A DNA stretch of 64,000 bases from Onchocerca lupi (Eukaryota > Nematoda > Chromadorea > Rhabditida > Onchocercidae), in the NCBI GenBank assembly GCA_028564675.1, contig JAOVVO010000071.1, forward strand, positions 124,001 through 188,000, given 5' to 3'. A program made the position numbers and the translations under genes. Positions 33,269 through 45,764 of the stretch are shown piece after piece. A model generated the notes under the pieces. That model was not told where the DNA came from. It saw only the letters and a program-made list of their open reading frames with translations, and ran no database searches. Within the stretch, counting starts at the first letter, position 1. Every line of letters starts with the position of its first letter.

Positions 33269-34951
33269 GTCACATGGATTACCTCACAGCGTGACTTTTA
33301 TGTAGCATTTGTAAATGAACAAAGGGAATATGGTTTATTGGAACGAAATATATATGAACAAAATTACGAATCTCTTATTGGTCGGAAGGTCAAATTTTCA
33401 AAGTAGTAAAATCTCTTGTTATTATAGAAAAAAAAAAAAAGGAAGGAATATATATATATCTAAAATCACCACGAGTCTTTCTTACTGCTTAGTGCAGCGC
33501 ATTTTCCAGTAATTGCTCGATTGCATCCGAGATGTCATCATAATTTTTAATTGAGGAACTCACGATTCTTGTTGTCAGAATACTTTATTTAACTTTTTAT
33601 CTGATCAGGATTTATGTGGTTTGAATTTTGCCAAAAAAAAAAAAAAAATCGAATTTTAAGAAATTTTTAATAATGCTGTAGTAATTATCAGAAGTGTTTA
33701 GGTTTTGCTTTTGGATATTAACTTTTCCCCTTGCAATTTCCAATTATGAAAGATAGTTTTATATTATTAGCTTCTTTCATAGAGCAATGTTTTAGGTTGA
33801 AGAAGGTGAGCCATGTATGGTTTTGAAGAATGATCAGTTTTTTCGAGCATTACTGGAATCTTCAATGGGAAATATGTGTCGTGTGTTTTATTTGACTTTG
33901 GTGGATATCTTATTTCAAGGAATGAAATTATGCCAATGCTTCGACAACATACTCAGTTACCAATGGCTACAGTTCATTGCGCTGTTCTTGGTAAATGTGC
34001 ATGTTAATCATTTGTTGTTTAAAATTGATTATTCAATGTTATGTCAAAGCTTTCAAAATCTTATCAATACGATCTTTACCATTCCAGCATCGTTTTGAGC
34101 TAATGAGATCGGATCCAATGAGAAAACAGCTGTTTCATTCTAAATAATAAATTTAAGATATCGTTATATTTTTCTCTGAATTTATTTTTTTGGTTTATTT
34201 ATCTGAATCATTCTTAACCGTTGCATCAGTTTCTTTCCGTTCTTTTCAGATGCTTAACGGCTGAAACTGTTGATGCTTTCAAACGAAAATTTCCAATTGA
34301 TTCAACTTTTAAACTTCTCGTAAGTCATTAATTGAAAGGTTTCGGTATTTATATTCATTAAAGCTTCACAAATTCTCATGTTTCATATCCACAAATTATC
34401 TTGTTTTAAGAAATTTTTGATTTCTCACTGACAAAGGTTTGTTCAAAGATTCACACAAATATCGATTGTAAAATGACTCTCTCATGATTTGAAAAAAGCT
34501 AATGTAAAGCTCTGTTCACTATGATCACGGGGAAGAATGTAGTTTTTCTATTCATTCCTTTCATTCATTGGTTCAATTGTCAATGAATCGAATCATGTAT
34601 TCTTTACCTAACTAATACCTGAATTATTCTATAATAGCTTGAAACTGTTAATGCATCAATGATTCATCGAGTTTTGCAATCGAAGAAAGAGGAGAATTGG
34701 TAGAAATAAAAAATTTTCAATCAAGAATCGTGAAAATAAAATTATGAACTGATTTTGATTTAACTTAATATTCAGTCAAGCTTAAAATTTTATTTTTCAG
34801 TTTGTTCGTTGACCAAAACACGGCGATGTTTATGAAACGCAGCTTTATCTCCGGAGAATATGCGACATCATGCATTCTTCCCATTGCAGCTTGTTGTATT
34901 TTACTTTTTTTTGCATGTTTTAATGAAGAGATATGGGTAGTGATGAATTGA
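33269..34951 (+). CDS. Tudor-domain protein, 5' end missing, frame broken
   Basis: Exons read: 33269-33388, 33796-33990, 34250-34319, 34638-34699, 34801-34951. Exon A gives VTWITSQRDFYVAFVNEQ, typical of the strand before a Tudor barrel. Exon B starts in phase with EEGEPCMVLKNDQFFRALLES. The Tudor match then continues in another frame: GKYVSCVLFDFGGYLISRNE and QLPMATVHCAVL, equivalent to the V.F.DYGN and LP.qA..C words of Tudor domains. Restoring it needs one more base near 33862. Exon C (ETVDAFKRKFP) also needs a phase that exon B does not supply. Exons C, D and E agree with each other and end in a hydrophobic segment (CILPIAACCILLFFACF). Tudor domains usually bind methylarginine in RNA-granule proteins. 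No start codon was found; the gene may be decaying or mis-sequenced. Confidence 0.55.
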
Positions 34952-35967
34952 TTTTTAAATTGACATTTCTTCTATTTCCTGTGTAGAAAAGTTTTGTGAA
35001 TAATTTTTTTTTTCTCGAAAAACGAATATATTAGCAATGAAATATTGATGCTGACATGAAAATGACTTAATATTCATGTTACATAGGAACTTATAAATAC
35101 AAAGGGAAAGGAAAAAAAATATACAGATAGCATGTAAATGAATTCCATATGTTGATATGTTTATAAATCTTGCTTTATCGATACTCAAATTCCATTATCT
35201 TATTACGTTTTTTTTTTTCATCTCAAAATATCTTATTGTATTAATATTACTAATGCCTTTGTTTCAATAACTTTCTATTTTTGGGTTTTAAAATATTTTG
35301 AACGGGATCAGTGTCATCATTTGTTTTTGTTAATTTGTTTTTTGCTGTTTTCCGCCAATAAACAGTTCTACGTCAATCAGTGTTAAATTTTTTAACTTTT
35401 TGTTTTTTATTGCGTTCTATCGCATTTGTTATCAGGCAGTACTTAATCTTTTTTCGACAAGATGATAATTGAGATTTTGATTTTTTGTACTTTTTTTTTT
35501 ATTTTCAAGTCGATATTGCCGAGAATCTATTCTGTTCTTATACCGAGGACTGCAATTTCTACAGGTTGTATGGGATGTATATTGTATATTTGGGCAAATT
35601 CTATCTTCTGAAATTCGGGGAAAATTTTGAGGAAAAACATTTCTTTTGTTGAATGAGATTTAGAACTTGGATAAGTTGAAGTTTTATTTTAGGGGTGCAA
35701 ATATATTATTGAAATAAATGATAGGGATGTTTAAAATTACACTTTGTCTCGTTCAGGAAAAATCAAGCAAAAAACTGAATTAAATTTTGATTGAAGTAGT
35801 TTGTAAAAAGATCGCCAGCGAAATCTTCAGTACTACTACACTTATGCTTAAAAATTCTATGTTTCATTTCACAAATTAATATTGTTTGTTCTAAGCGTTT
35901 TAATATGAATTAGAATAAAAATTAATAAAAAGAAAACCTTTTATTAATTTCAAAAGAAGAACACCAC

Positions 35968-36182
35968 GAAAGTTTATTTTAATTTCATTCGTATTATTCA
36001 GCAAAGTAGTTGCAACTGAGGAAGGGTAGAACATGTAAGTTATTTCTAACCAGTGGTTTTGATTATCCGTAGCTTTTAGAAAGTTTATTTTAATTTTATT
36101 CGTATTATACAGTAAAATAGTTGCAATTGAAGAAAGGTAGAATACGTAAGTTACATCTAATCAGTAATTCAGATTATCTTTT
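35968..36182. repeat. 111-bp tandem duplication
   Basis: Two adjacent units beginning GAAAGTTTATTTTAATTT at 35968 and 36079, with about 80% identity by eye. Confidence 0.8.
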
Positions 36183-38726
36183 CTTATTTTTTATAATCAT
36201 TTTATTTGTATAAATGATTTTTTTTTAAAGTGTAGGAAAAACGTATTTTTTTTTCTTTTAATTTTTTTCTTTTCTTTTTTTACGGAGAAAAATGAAAAAA
36301 AAAAAAGTAAGCGTTGTTCTATCGACGCCATTACATATGTGAGGAAATATTTGCGCTTATAGAAGAAAGGGAAGGCCATTCTGTTACTTGACTGTATCGA
36401 TTTTAATTTTTTTTTTTTAGTTTCTTCTTTTTTTTTTTTTTTTTTTTTGATTCGTACTTAGATACTGTTCTTTATCACTCCACAGAGGGTAGATATTCAG
36501 GTTTTTTTTTTTTTTTTTTCTTTTTTACAGCAGCTATTCAATGACAACGTAGAACTAAGAGAATAAGAAATCTAAAAAGTTTTTTCGATTTACTATCTTA
36601 AAAAAAGGAAAAAAACGCAAAAAAATTTCTAAATTTATTTGCAAAACTTTATATCTTAAGAATAAAAAAGGCAGAATTTAGATTTCAAAAAAAAAAAAAA
36701 AAAGAAAAAAAAAACTTAATTTTAATTTATTTTCTCAGAAATTATTCCAAGCATTGTATTTGACGTAGATAGTGAATGTTATTTTAGTACAGAATTAGAA
36801 AAGCTATCAATTGAATAAATCAATTAGTTTTTAAAGTGTTACATTAAACATTATTTCGAAGATGCTTATTTGCATAAAAACAAGAAACCTTAGTTGAGAT
36901 CATAACATTTTATAGCTTTTAATAAATGGTACAAAATAAAAATTAAAATCTTTATCGTATTCATTGGAAAATTTGAAATTGGACAACTGATGTTGGTTTT
37001 TTTTCTACATTTTTTTGCGAAATTCATTAGGCAATTTTATTTTTCAGATAGCCATAGGTTTGAAATTTAAAATGGAGCTGGAAAAAAGAGGGAGATGATT
37101 GGAATCGATAAAAGTAATTGCATTAGTGTTGTCTTTCTAATGATTTAAAACGATCATACATTTTTTACAGCTGCATTATTGATAAGATTGAATGTGGCAT
37201 TTAATTTAATTTTGCTTTTAAATGATATATTTCTTTAGAATAGAAGTGTTGAATTAGCAGCTATTGAAATTAATTACCATAAGTTACACCCCCTAGCTAC
37301 TTCAAGTTTTTCGCTTTTTCGAATTTACTTTAGATTAATTTCCTCCAATCTAAGAATTTTTTTTTTCGAGATTTTTTTTTGGATTCTTTGATTATTTATT
37401 TTCCTCAGAATAAGTGCAAATTTAATAAAGTGCATAAAAGCTACGGTTTATTAAATTTTCGTTTATTTTAGGGCTGAATAATTATAAATCTATTATCTAA
37501 TATATTTTATTTTGAGTTCATGATATAATGTTATTTGGTTGAATACTTTCCGAACAAAATTTCAACAAACATAACAAAAGAATATGATGAACAAGAAAAG
37601 GATCTTAGATTTTACATATTCTGTTAAATTTTGAATTTAGGCAGAACTTTCAAACTGAATAAGTCGAACGATGTTTATTGTATAAAAGTGGATTATTCTA
37701 TTTATCAGTTGCTTTTCATGCGGGAAATATACTCTTAAGTGGATGTAAATTTAAATTATTTAAAAGAATTAGAGGTAATGTGACAAGCATTACCTTAAGT
37801 GATCAAGTAGTTAATGCAAAACATGGAAAAGATAATATGAGATTACTTATTCCTAAGGAAAAAAGAAAAAAAAAAGCCATCTTATTTTTTTTATAGTCTA
37901 TTAATTTATCTTTGAAGAAACACTTTTGGCTATATTTAAGCTCTAAAAATCGTCTGAATAATTTATTTTAGAATTGTCTTCAAGAAAGCTTTTTATAGAT
38001 GTCCAGATTGATTGATAATTTAGATTCCATCCAGTTGCTATATCGATGAAATAATTGACACATTTGTGAACTTTCTATGTGTTTCAGTTTTTATTATTTA
38101 CTTTTAAAATTACGATACTTAAACTTAGTGGACCTCCTGAAATAATGCTTTAACTTTTTTGATGCATTATTTGAGAGTCGTTGTTTTCAAAATTCACTCA
38201 TTTCATTTCTACCTATAATTTAATCAATGGATAGATTAGAACTGGTAATTTGAATAGCCTGTATCATGAGCTTTTTGAGTTAGTATTAAATTAATACGAA
38301 TTGATGTTAATGAGTTAAATGAATTAATTAGTTAACATTACTTTATATGAAATATTAGGGTTGCAATCACATATCGAACATTCCAGTTTAATGCTGCTGT
38401 TATTGTTGTTCTTGGTGTTCAGATAAGTATTCTTTATTAAAGAAGGTGAAAAAACAGATTGAAATATATCCTTGGAATTGGAATGTGAGGAGGAGAAAAA
38501 GGAAACAGCAGAGGGAAATTGTTATGGAGAAATAAAAAAAAAAAAAAAGAAAAGTCATGTTTTTTTTTTTTTTTTTTTTTTAACGTATCTTGTGAAAAAT
38601 GTAGCCTTGATATTGTTGAATTGCACATTTGTTCGGGAGGGTTGCTAAGGAAGAAAATGACTGATTGATTTGCTCTCGTCGTTGTCATCATTATTATTGT
38701 CATCATTATCGTCAATTGTCGTATTA

Positions 38727-38752
38727 ATAGTAGTAGTAGTAGTAGTAGTAGT
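38727..38752. repeat. TAG trinucleotide microsatellite
   Basis: About eight TAG units in a row, just after a stretch of TCA/TTA-type trinucleotides. Confidence 0.9.
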
Positions 38753-38865
38753 TAGTTTTAGGCTAGAGTTTGCTCGCACTTATGCTACAGTTCATCATAA
38801 TTTTCCCCGTATAACAGTGATGATACCAATGATAAAATGATAGATGATCAATTATTGATATTATA

Positions 38866-39600
38866 TTTTATTGCATAAAACATGATTATACATGCATAAG
38901 ATTGTCTACAAATATATATATATATATATATGAATACACATATATGCATACATGCACAGGTATGAATAGGCAAACAGGTATTATATTCTCCTATTTTTAA
39001 CTATTTATAGTTAATTTATGGATTTTTTTAAAATGCTATTTTTCGGAAATTTTTTGCAATAAATTTTTGTTCAAGCTTTTTTTTTTTTCTTTCTTTTGAA
39101 AAATTAAATAGTTTTAATCATTAACAAATTGCTTAAAATAATAGCATTTATGTTTGTTTGTTTGTTTTGTTGCGAACTTCGTCTATGATAGGTTGCTTTT
39201 TATTAAGCTTATCATGTTGCTGATTATTTTTGTTTTGTTTTTTTTTTTTACTACGATAAAATATAGCATACATGCATAGGATACTTCAAAATATGTATTC
39301 GTATACACACATAACGTATACATAAACAAGTATGAATAGAAAAATAGGTATTATTCTCCTGTTTTTACATGTATAGTCCAATTTATTGATTTTTTTAAAT
39401 ATTATTTTTCAGGAATTTTCTGAACAAATTTTTTTTCAGGTATTACTTCTTAAAAATTAGTTTTAATTGTTGATAATTTGCTTGAAGTGATAGCATTTAT
39501 ATTTATTTGTTTGTTTGTTTTTGTTTTTTTCTGTTAACTTTATCTATGGTAGGTTGTTTTTTATTCGAGTTATGATTGTGTAACTGTTGATGCTAGCCTG
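38866..39600. repeat. Diverged tandem duplication, about 380 bp
   Basis: Landmarks recur in the same order at an offset of about 380 bp: ACATGCATA, GTATGAATAG, AGGTATTAT, TCTCCT, ATAGCATTTAT.TTTGTTTGTTTG, and CTATG.TAGGTTG.TTTTTATT. Copy one spans about 38866-39230 and copy two about 39250-39600. No coding content. Confidence 0.8.
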
Positions 39601-40528
39601 CTATCGAACCTATGTCTTATACGTTTCGAAGGATAGACTAATCTTTTATGCTTATTTTCGTTTAGTTATTGATACTTTTTACTCTTTACTAAATTATAAT
39701 ATTTTGCAGATAAATTTTTAATGACACATTATTGAGTCATTTGAAGCTACTCATTCTGTAACCTATTTACTATAATAAAAAGAAGCAAACTTTCGAATAT
39801 TTACAGAAGATTATTTTCAAATTCATCGATTTAAAACGAATTGGAATCGGTAAGATTGGCGAGTTTATGCAAGTTTAGCTTTAATTTTAATTCAAATTCT
39901 TCTCTCTACTTAGTATTTTGCCATTTTTTAGAAAATAAAACTTCAGAAATAAGTAACTTAGCGGAAGTAATAAGAAATATGCACATTTTTGAATATCACT
40001 TTAGTGAAATTAATTAAATGAAATAAATGAAATTAATTTTTTTCTTATCCACAACTTTTTGATGCTTAATCGCAGCTGCAGTTCATAACTCAATACAGTG
40101 AATGAAACAAATAGGTAAATAATTCGTACGTCATTGATTAAAAATATTATATGATTATTTTAAAAAAACAAAAAAACAAACAAAAACTAAGCTCTTATCT
40201 TATTTTAGATTTATGTATTTGTGCCTATTTTTATACTTTTTGAATCATCATTTTATTATTAAATGACATTGACATCGAACTTCAGCTTTTCAAGAAAAAA
40301 AATTAACCGAAGAAGTAAATATTGATCTTCGTATCCAATGATAGTTCGGAATAAAAATCTGAACTCTTGACAATGTAATAAGAAAAGTAAATATTCAAGC
40401 TATCTTGAGCGATTTTTTTTTTTTTTTTTTTTTTGCTTAGGTAAGCAAGAAATATTTCCTTTAAAAAAATTATGATTAATCGACAGGAAAATATTTTCTT
40501 TAAATTTATTTGATTTTATAATTTTAGC

Positions 40529-40837
40529 ATGGAAATAGTGGTTTATTTGGCACTATTTGTGTTAGCTTCTGTATTTTGTTTCTCATCATTCATCCTAATC
40601 ATTATGTGTCGACGACGTGCGCAGGCAAAGGAACGTTTACGTGCTGCGATGACATCATTGCGTTTGAGCAAAGTTAGTAATGAAAATGTCGAAAGTGTGA
40701 TGCAACTTGGACCTCTTATTGGTATTATTTACTTGGCTTTATATATAAGAAAAATTCTGCATATATTTTCGTGTCTTTATTTTCAAACATGTGGTAGACT
40801 GACCGTACAAATATGATTTGCGAATTTCATGTTTTTT

Positions 40838-40877
<40 letters not shown>

Positions 40878-42548
40878 GCAAGTCTAATATTGTATTTTAA
40901 AGTTTGACGAAATTATTCGTATCTTTCTCATTGCCATCCGTTTATTCAATGTAATGATATTGGTATAGAATTATAATTATGTTAGGCTTATGGTCACATA
41001 CTGGTTAGAGATTGTCAATAGTTCTAACTATATTAGCGTTGGAAGTTAATGAACGGATTTAAGATTTGTCAACTTACCAATTTTTGAACGCATTATCTGC
41101 TGTATCTGATCTTCCATTTCTGATGAGCCGTCTGAATCAGATTATATAACTGATCCATATAGTTATGTAGTTATGTGCAGAAAGTTTAACATTAGTGAAA
41201 TGAACTAAAAATCAAACTATATGAAAAATAATTTTTTTTTACTTCGATGAATAAGAAATTAGTATGTGGATGCCTTTAGAAATCATTTTCCAGAATTATT
41301 AGAGTTGCTAAAATTAAAATAAGTAATATTCTTTAAAAACTGTTATTGCTGAAGATGCTAAAAAAAAACAAAAATAACTGGAATAATTTAACTTATTTTC
41401 GGAATTAGAGAAGATGTATGCTTATCAGATATTTTACTCTAGGCAGAATATAAACAGATAAGATATTTAGTCAAACGATGTATTTCCTGATGCAAACTAA
41501 GTTTATACTCGATTCTAATTACCACTAGATTCGAATGAATTTTGGACTTCTTATTATGTAAAATGTTGATTGCAAATACTTGTTAAATCAAACATTTGCT
41601 TGTTTCAGCCCAAGTTCTGGATAGCAATCAATGGATTTATGATGTCTCCGGAATGTTGCAGCATTGTGTTGTAGTCTTGAAGCTATGTCATGCTTTGACC
41701 GAAAAACTTTCCATTATTCAGCTTAATTCAATTGCACCGAAACTTAATGAGCAAGTGGTTACAGCTACAGCTCGAATTATGCCTCGTTTCGATGATCTGA
41801 TACGAACCGTGGCTGCTAGCCAGGTGCAATAAACTTTTATCGATTCAGTTTTTTTTCTTTGATATTTAAGATAACCGGAGTTGTATGATCGAAAATGGGA
41901 AAAGAAACAAAATCTTTATTCGTTTTTATCAAACAAGATTATCACAATATAATAGTCTTAATTATATTTGTTATGATTATGACTAATCTGCCATCAAAGT
42001 TTGTTTATGATAAATTAACAATAAGGATTCATTTTGTGAAAAACGTATGAGATTTTGTTTTAATAGATAACTAAAATTAACTTATATATAACAGACTATT
42101 TTGGATAATTTAATGAATATCACTTCCAGATAGATGTACGTCTGCTGGAAGCTCGTGCTTCGTCACTTGTCAGTGCGTGTTGGGCGCTTGCATTTCCTTT
42201 TACAGTGATTAGTCCGAAACATATGGATTCATTCGACGGAATCTTAAATGTAATTTTTCGTTTCGAATTCATTGTTAAGTGTACTTTATTTTTTGTTTTA
42301 CTTGCATTTAGCTGTTTATTTCATTTATATTTCAGGAAATGGAAGATCATGTGGAGGCATTACGTTTAATTGTTCGACACATGGAAAAAAATTTCATAAT
42401 AGGGGATGAAGATAATCGAAAACTATCATCATTAGCAGTTGTTGAAGAGACACCGCTGATGGAACTTTCCACGAATAGAAACGATTCTAGAACTGATTCT
42501 CTGCATAGCGATGAAGCTCCAGCTGATCCTATGGCTCCGACAAAATGA
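40529..42548 (+). CDS. TMEM98: Transmembrane protein 98 homologue
   Basis: Four exons: 40529-40721, 41609-41823, 42130-42249, 42336-42548, all in phase; 246 aa against 226 in human. The N-terminal anchor MEIVVYLALFVLASVFCFSSF and following residues ends at CRRR, as in human TMEM98. The conserved helical domain follows: W..D.SGM..HC..VLKLCH.LTEKL, then A.RI.PR.DDLI, LLEARA and E..EDHVEALR. The family is a single-pass membrane protein reported to restrain the self-cleaving transcription factor MYRF and to be secreted in part; that role in nematodes is inferred. An acceptor TTTTAG lies one base before the ATG, consistent with trans-splicing or an unseen 5' UTR exon. A 33-base poly-A run sits in intron 1 (40840-40872). 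The Ser/Thr-rich C-terminal tail is longer than in human. Confidence 0.93.
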
Positions 42549-45500
42549 ATTTATCATCAAATAATATTTGGTATTTTTATTGAATTTCACTTCATTTTAT
42601 GAGGAAAAAAAGATGCTTTCCTGAAGTCAAACTTTATGTAAGAATTTTATAAATTGCACAGTTTTGCGGAAAATTTTTTAATTCAAGACAGGAATTGATT
42701 TCAGCTACCATTACTGACGGTTACATTTTTTATTAATATAAATTTGGCGGTTGTTTTGCTATAAGAATACCTTGAGAAATTTAAATTAAATTCGCAAAGA
42801 AGTAAACATGGCCACAAAAAAAATTATTCATGTTTTTTGCAAAAAATCTTTGAAATTATTGCAGGCAAAATATTTTAATGCATCACAGCTTATAGTGTTA
42901 TTTTCCTGTAACACCGTAATATAAAAATTGATTTGAGCTGAGTTAATCTATCAATCTATTACTAATCAAAACCTAACTGGAAGTCAAAGTTTTCTTCAAG
43001 TGCTAAAGAGAAAAAATGGAAGCCGAAGTTTTCTTCAAGTGTCCGAAATTCTTAAATACTAAATCTTTCTTAGGTCAAATTATTCTGATATCGAAGGTCG
43101 ACCTGAAGTTCAGTTCTAAAATCATTATCAAAGACTGTTTTAGGTCGATAATCAAAAATTAGAACGCAGATACATCTATCTCAGCACGACACTGGTTTTT
43201 GCATAGTTTGAATCTATGTTATTTCATCTATGTTTCTTTCAACTCATTTATTTGTTTGAAAAATGAACATATGTATATATACATGTTTTTATCATGTCTT
43301 CTTTTATTATTAACCATAAATAATATATTTCGACTTTTAGTCTACAGTTATTATTCATATTATTTCTCTCTGTTCCGCGATGCTGGTTTTCTAATATTTT
43401 TTGACTTTTTTTTCTTGCCTCTCTCAGTTAATCATCTCTTTTTTTTTGTTCGAAAATCGTTTGTAAATATTCTACTCAGGAATTTCCCTTTTTTCTCTTC
43501 ATAGCTAGAAATGGTCTTTTTTATTTTCTCTTAATTTGCTTTATTTTTTCTTCTTTTGTTTTCTTTTTATGTTTTCGTTGTTTTTTCTTTTTTTTTTTTT
43601 GTTTTTGTTTTTAATTTTTATGAACTATCTTTTTCGTTAAATAGTATCAGTTCCTTTTTGGGTTTAAGACGATTATGGAATTATGTCGTTCTTGTCATCT
43701 GCTACGAATTCATAGGGTATTAATTAGAAGGCAGTTATAATAAATATATTAGTATTATAGATGACTTTCATCCATAATGCTTGATAAGCAAAATGTTGCA
43801 TTATTGTTTACTTAGTGATTCACTGATTGGCATTAGCAACAATTCCAATCGTCTTCTGAAAAACGAACTCAAATAATAGAAGCACTTTAAGAAATTAATA
43901 TTCTTATTTCCGCTATTTATCATAAGAGTAAATGGTATGTTTTGCATTGGAAATATACAAATATCTCTACTTTATGCTTGTTAAAAGGGTTTTCTCAAAC
44001 GGCTTGCCTTTATATGTCCTTTTTGTTTTGACATTTAAAGTTTTGCTATTTCGAAATTCATCTAGAAATTCAAGTATGACATTATTTCGGATTGTTTCTA
44101 AGAGAAAAGAAAAAGCCCCATTTCTGGGATCAAAATTGAAGCTTGATAGAAATCCAAAATCGAAGAATTTATTTTGTTTAACTTATCTGAGCTAGGTAGA
44201 TTTTTTTAATTCTATTGACTGTTGCAATGGAATTGGATAATTTATTTCTTTTCCCTCACTTCTCTTTTTTCATTACTCTTTCGCTTACGGTTTCAAAATT
44301 TTCACTCTAAATTTTAAAGTCACTCTATCTCATCGAAAGAATTTGTCTTTGTTATTTTCCGTTCCCGCTATTTTCACATAATCCTCTTTTTTCGCTTTTG
44401 TTATTTGATATTGCTTAATTCTCTGTTTCAGTGCCCAAATTTGGGTCCTTTTCAGGTTTTATTTACGCATAATAAATTATTTCGCAAAATTATGGAAGAT
44501 TAATGTCTCCCTAACTTCTTCATATTTTTTGAGATTTTTGTTTAAGAAGAAGGAAATCAAATTAAACATCTGGCTTATATATTTATCATATTTGTATAAT
44601 TTAAAAATAATTAGGTTAAAAAGTCTCAAAAAAATAGGAAAAGAAAAATGAAGAGACATTTTTCAAATAAAATTTTAGATCAATAAATTGATAGATTTGT
44701 TTTTATTCTAGCTTTGGCGGTTAGAAAATTCAAAGTCTTATTATTACAAGTAAATTATCCGTTATCATAATGGATAAACAGCTCGATATTACCTCACTTA
44801 TCAAGTTATATATCTATTGTAATGATGATTCAGTGAGTCAATGCTTTTTTTCTATGTAATGCAAATAATTTTCGGGTGACAGATCTTAACAAAATGTTCC
44901 ATTCCTATTTACATATTTGCTTTTTGTTTTGTAAATACTTAAATGTTCCTGCTTTTTGAAATAATTGTAATAAATGCGACAATTTGAGAAATTTTTATTA
45001 TGATTAAAAAGATATTATTTTGTTTGGATAATTGGATCGCAAATGTTGACCATCTTTTTGTAACATGAAATATGGAACAACTGATGAATTTATGAAAATA
45101 TAGTGAAGTTTTTTCTTAGATTCAAATTTTAGAAAATTGCAATCTTCTTATAGAAGCTATTAAATTCATTTTGGGTTTACCGGAATTATTTAGTTTAGTT
45201 TAAAATTTAAAGTTGGTTTCTCATTTGCTGATCCGATTCCGTTGAAAGCTTAAAATTTTGCTCGTAAATTAAAGAAATGCAACTATTTTCGCATGTATGC
45301 AGCTTGCAGTTTATTACTGGTTTTTGTTTCTTGTCTTATGCGTATTTTTATTCATGAATATAATTCTGCAAAAAAATCAGGATATTGTTACCAAAATTCT
45401 ACATTTATTCTGTTGCGTTGTCTTCTGAACTATCACTGCTTTTGTTGAATTGCCGATTGATAACATGTAATTATGTTATCAACCACATATTGTACAAGTA

Positions 45501-45704
45501 TGAATTCCGAGATATATTTGACGTAATATTATGATTTCATATATATATTAAAAAAAAGAAGTCTGGAATATTGCTGACTAAAAATTATTATGATAAAAGT
45601 TTTTGGAAATAAAAAGTTTTCATGCTAAAGCAGGGAATTACTGAAGATAGCTTGATTATTTACTTTTCTAGTCATATTTCAGGTTCAAGAATCTAGTGAT
45701 TTTA

Positions 45705-45764
45705 GAAGTCCAATGGGAATTCGGAAGTTAAGCGTGGGCACACTGGATTGGGGGTACATGTTAC
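45705..45764 (+). pseudogene. 5S rRNA-like relic
   Basis: The stretch TCGGAAGTTAAGCGTGGGC followed by ACTGGATTGGGGG resembles the internal promoter region of eukaryotic 5S rRNA (TC.GAAGTTAAGC ... GGGC ... TACTTGGATGGG.GAC). The flanks do not extend to a full 120-nt gene, and several bases are missing between the two blocks. It could be a dead 5S copy or a 5S-derived SINE head. Confidence 0.5.

Larger units (their letters stand above)
34952..40528. other. Intergenic, gene not recognised
   Basis: 5.6 kb of AT-rich DNA with long homopolymers (for example 36427-36448, 36503-36519, 38563-38581). It also has a 111-bp duplication (35968-36182), a TAG microsatellite and a 380-bp diverged duplication (38866-39600). 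An ORF at 37678-37896 lacks an ATG start and family features. No RNA gene was seen. Confidence 0.55.

Noticed and set aside
37678..37896. 72-codon plus-strand ORF
   Set aside because: Starts at TTG, ends in a poly-Lys/Phe run and matches nothing known.
43199..44195. Phe/Leu-rich ORFs
   Set aside because: Composition follows the T-rich DNA; no conserved residues or splice structure.
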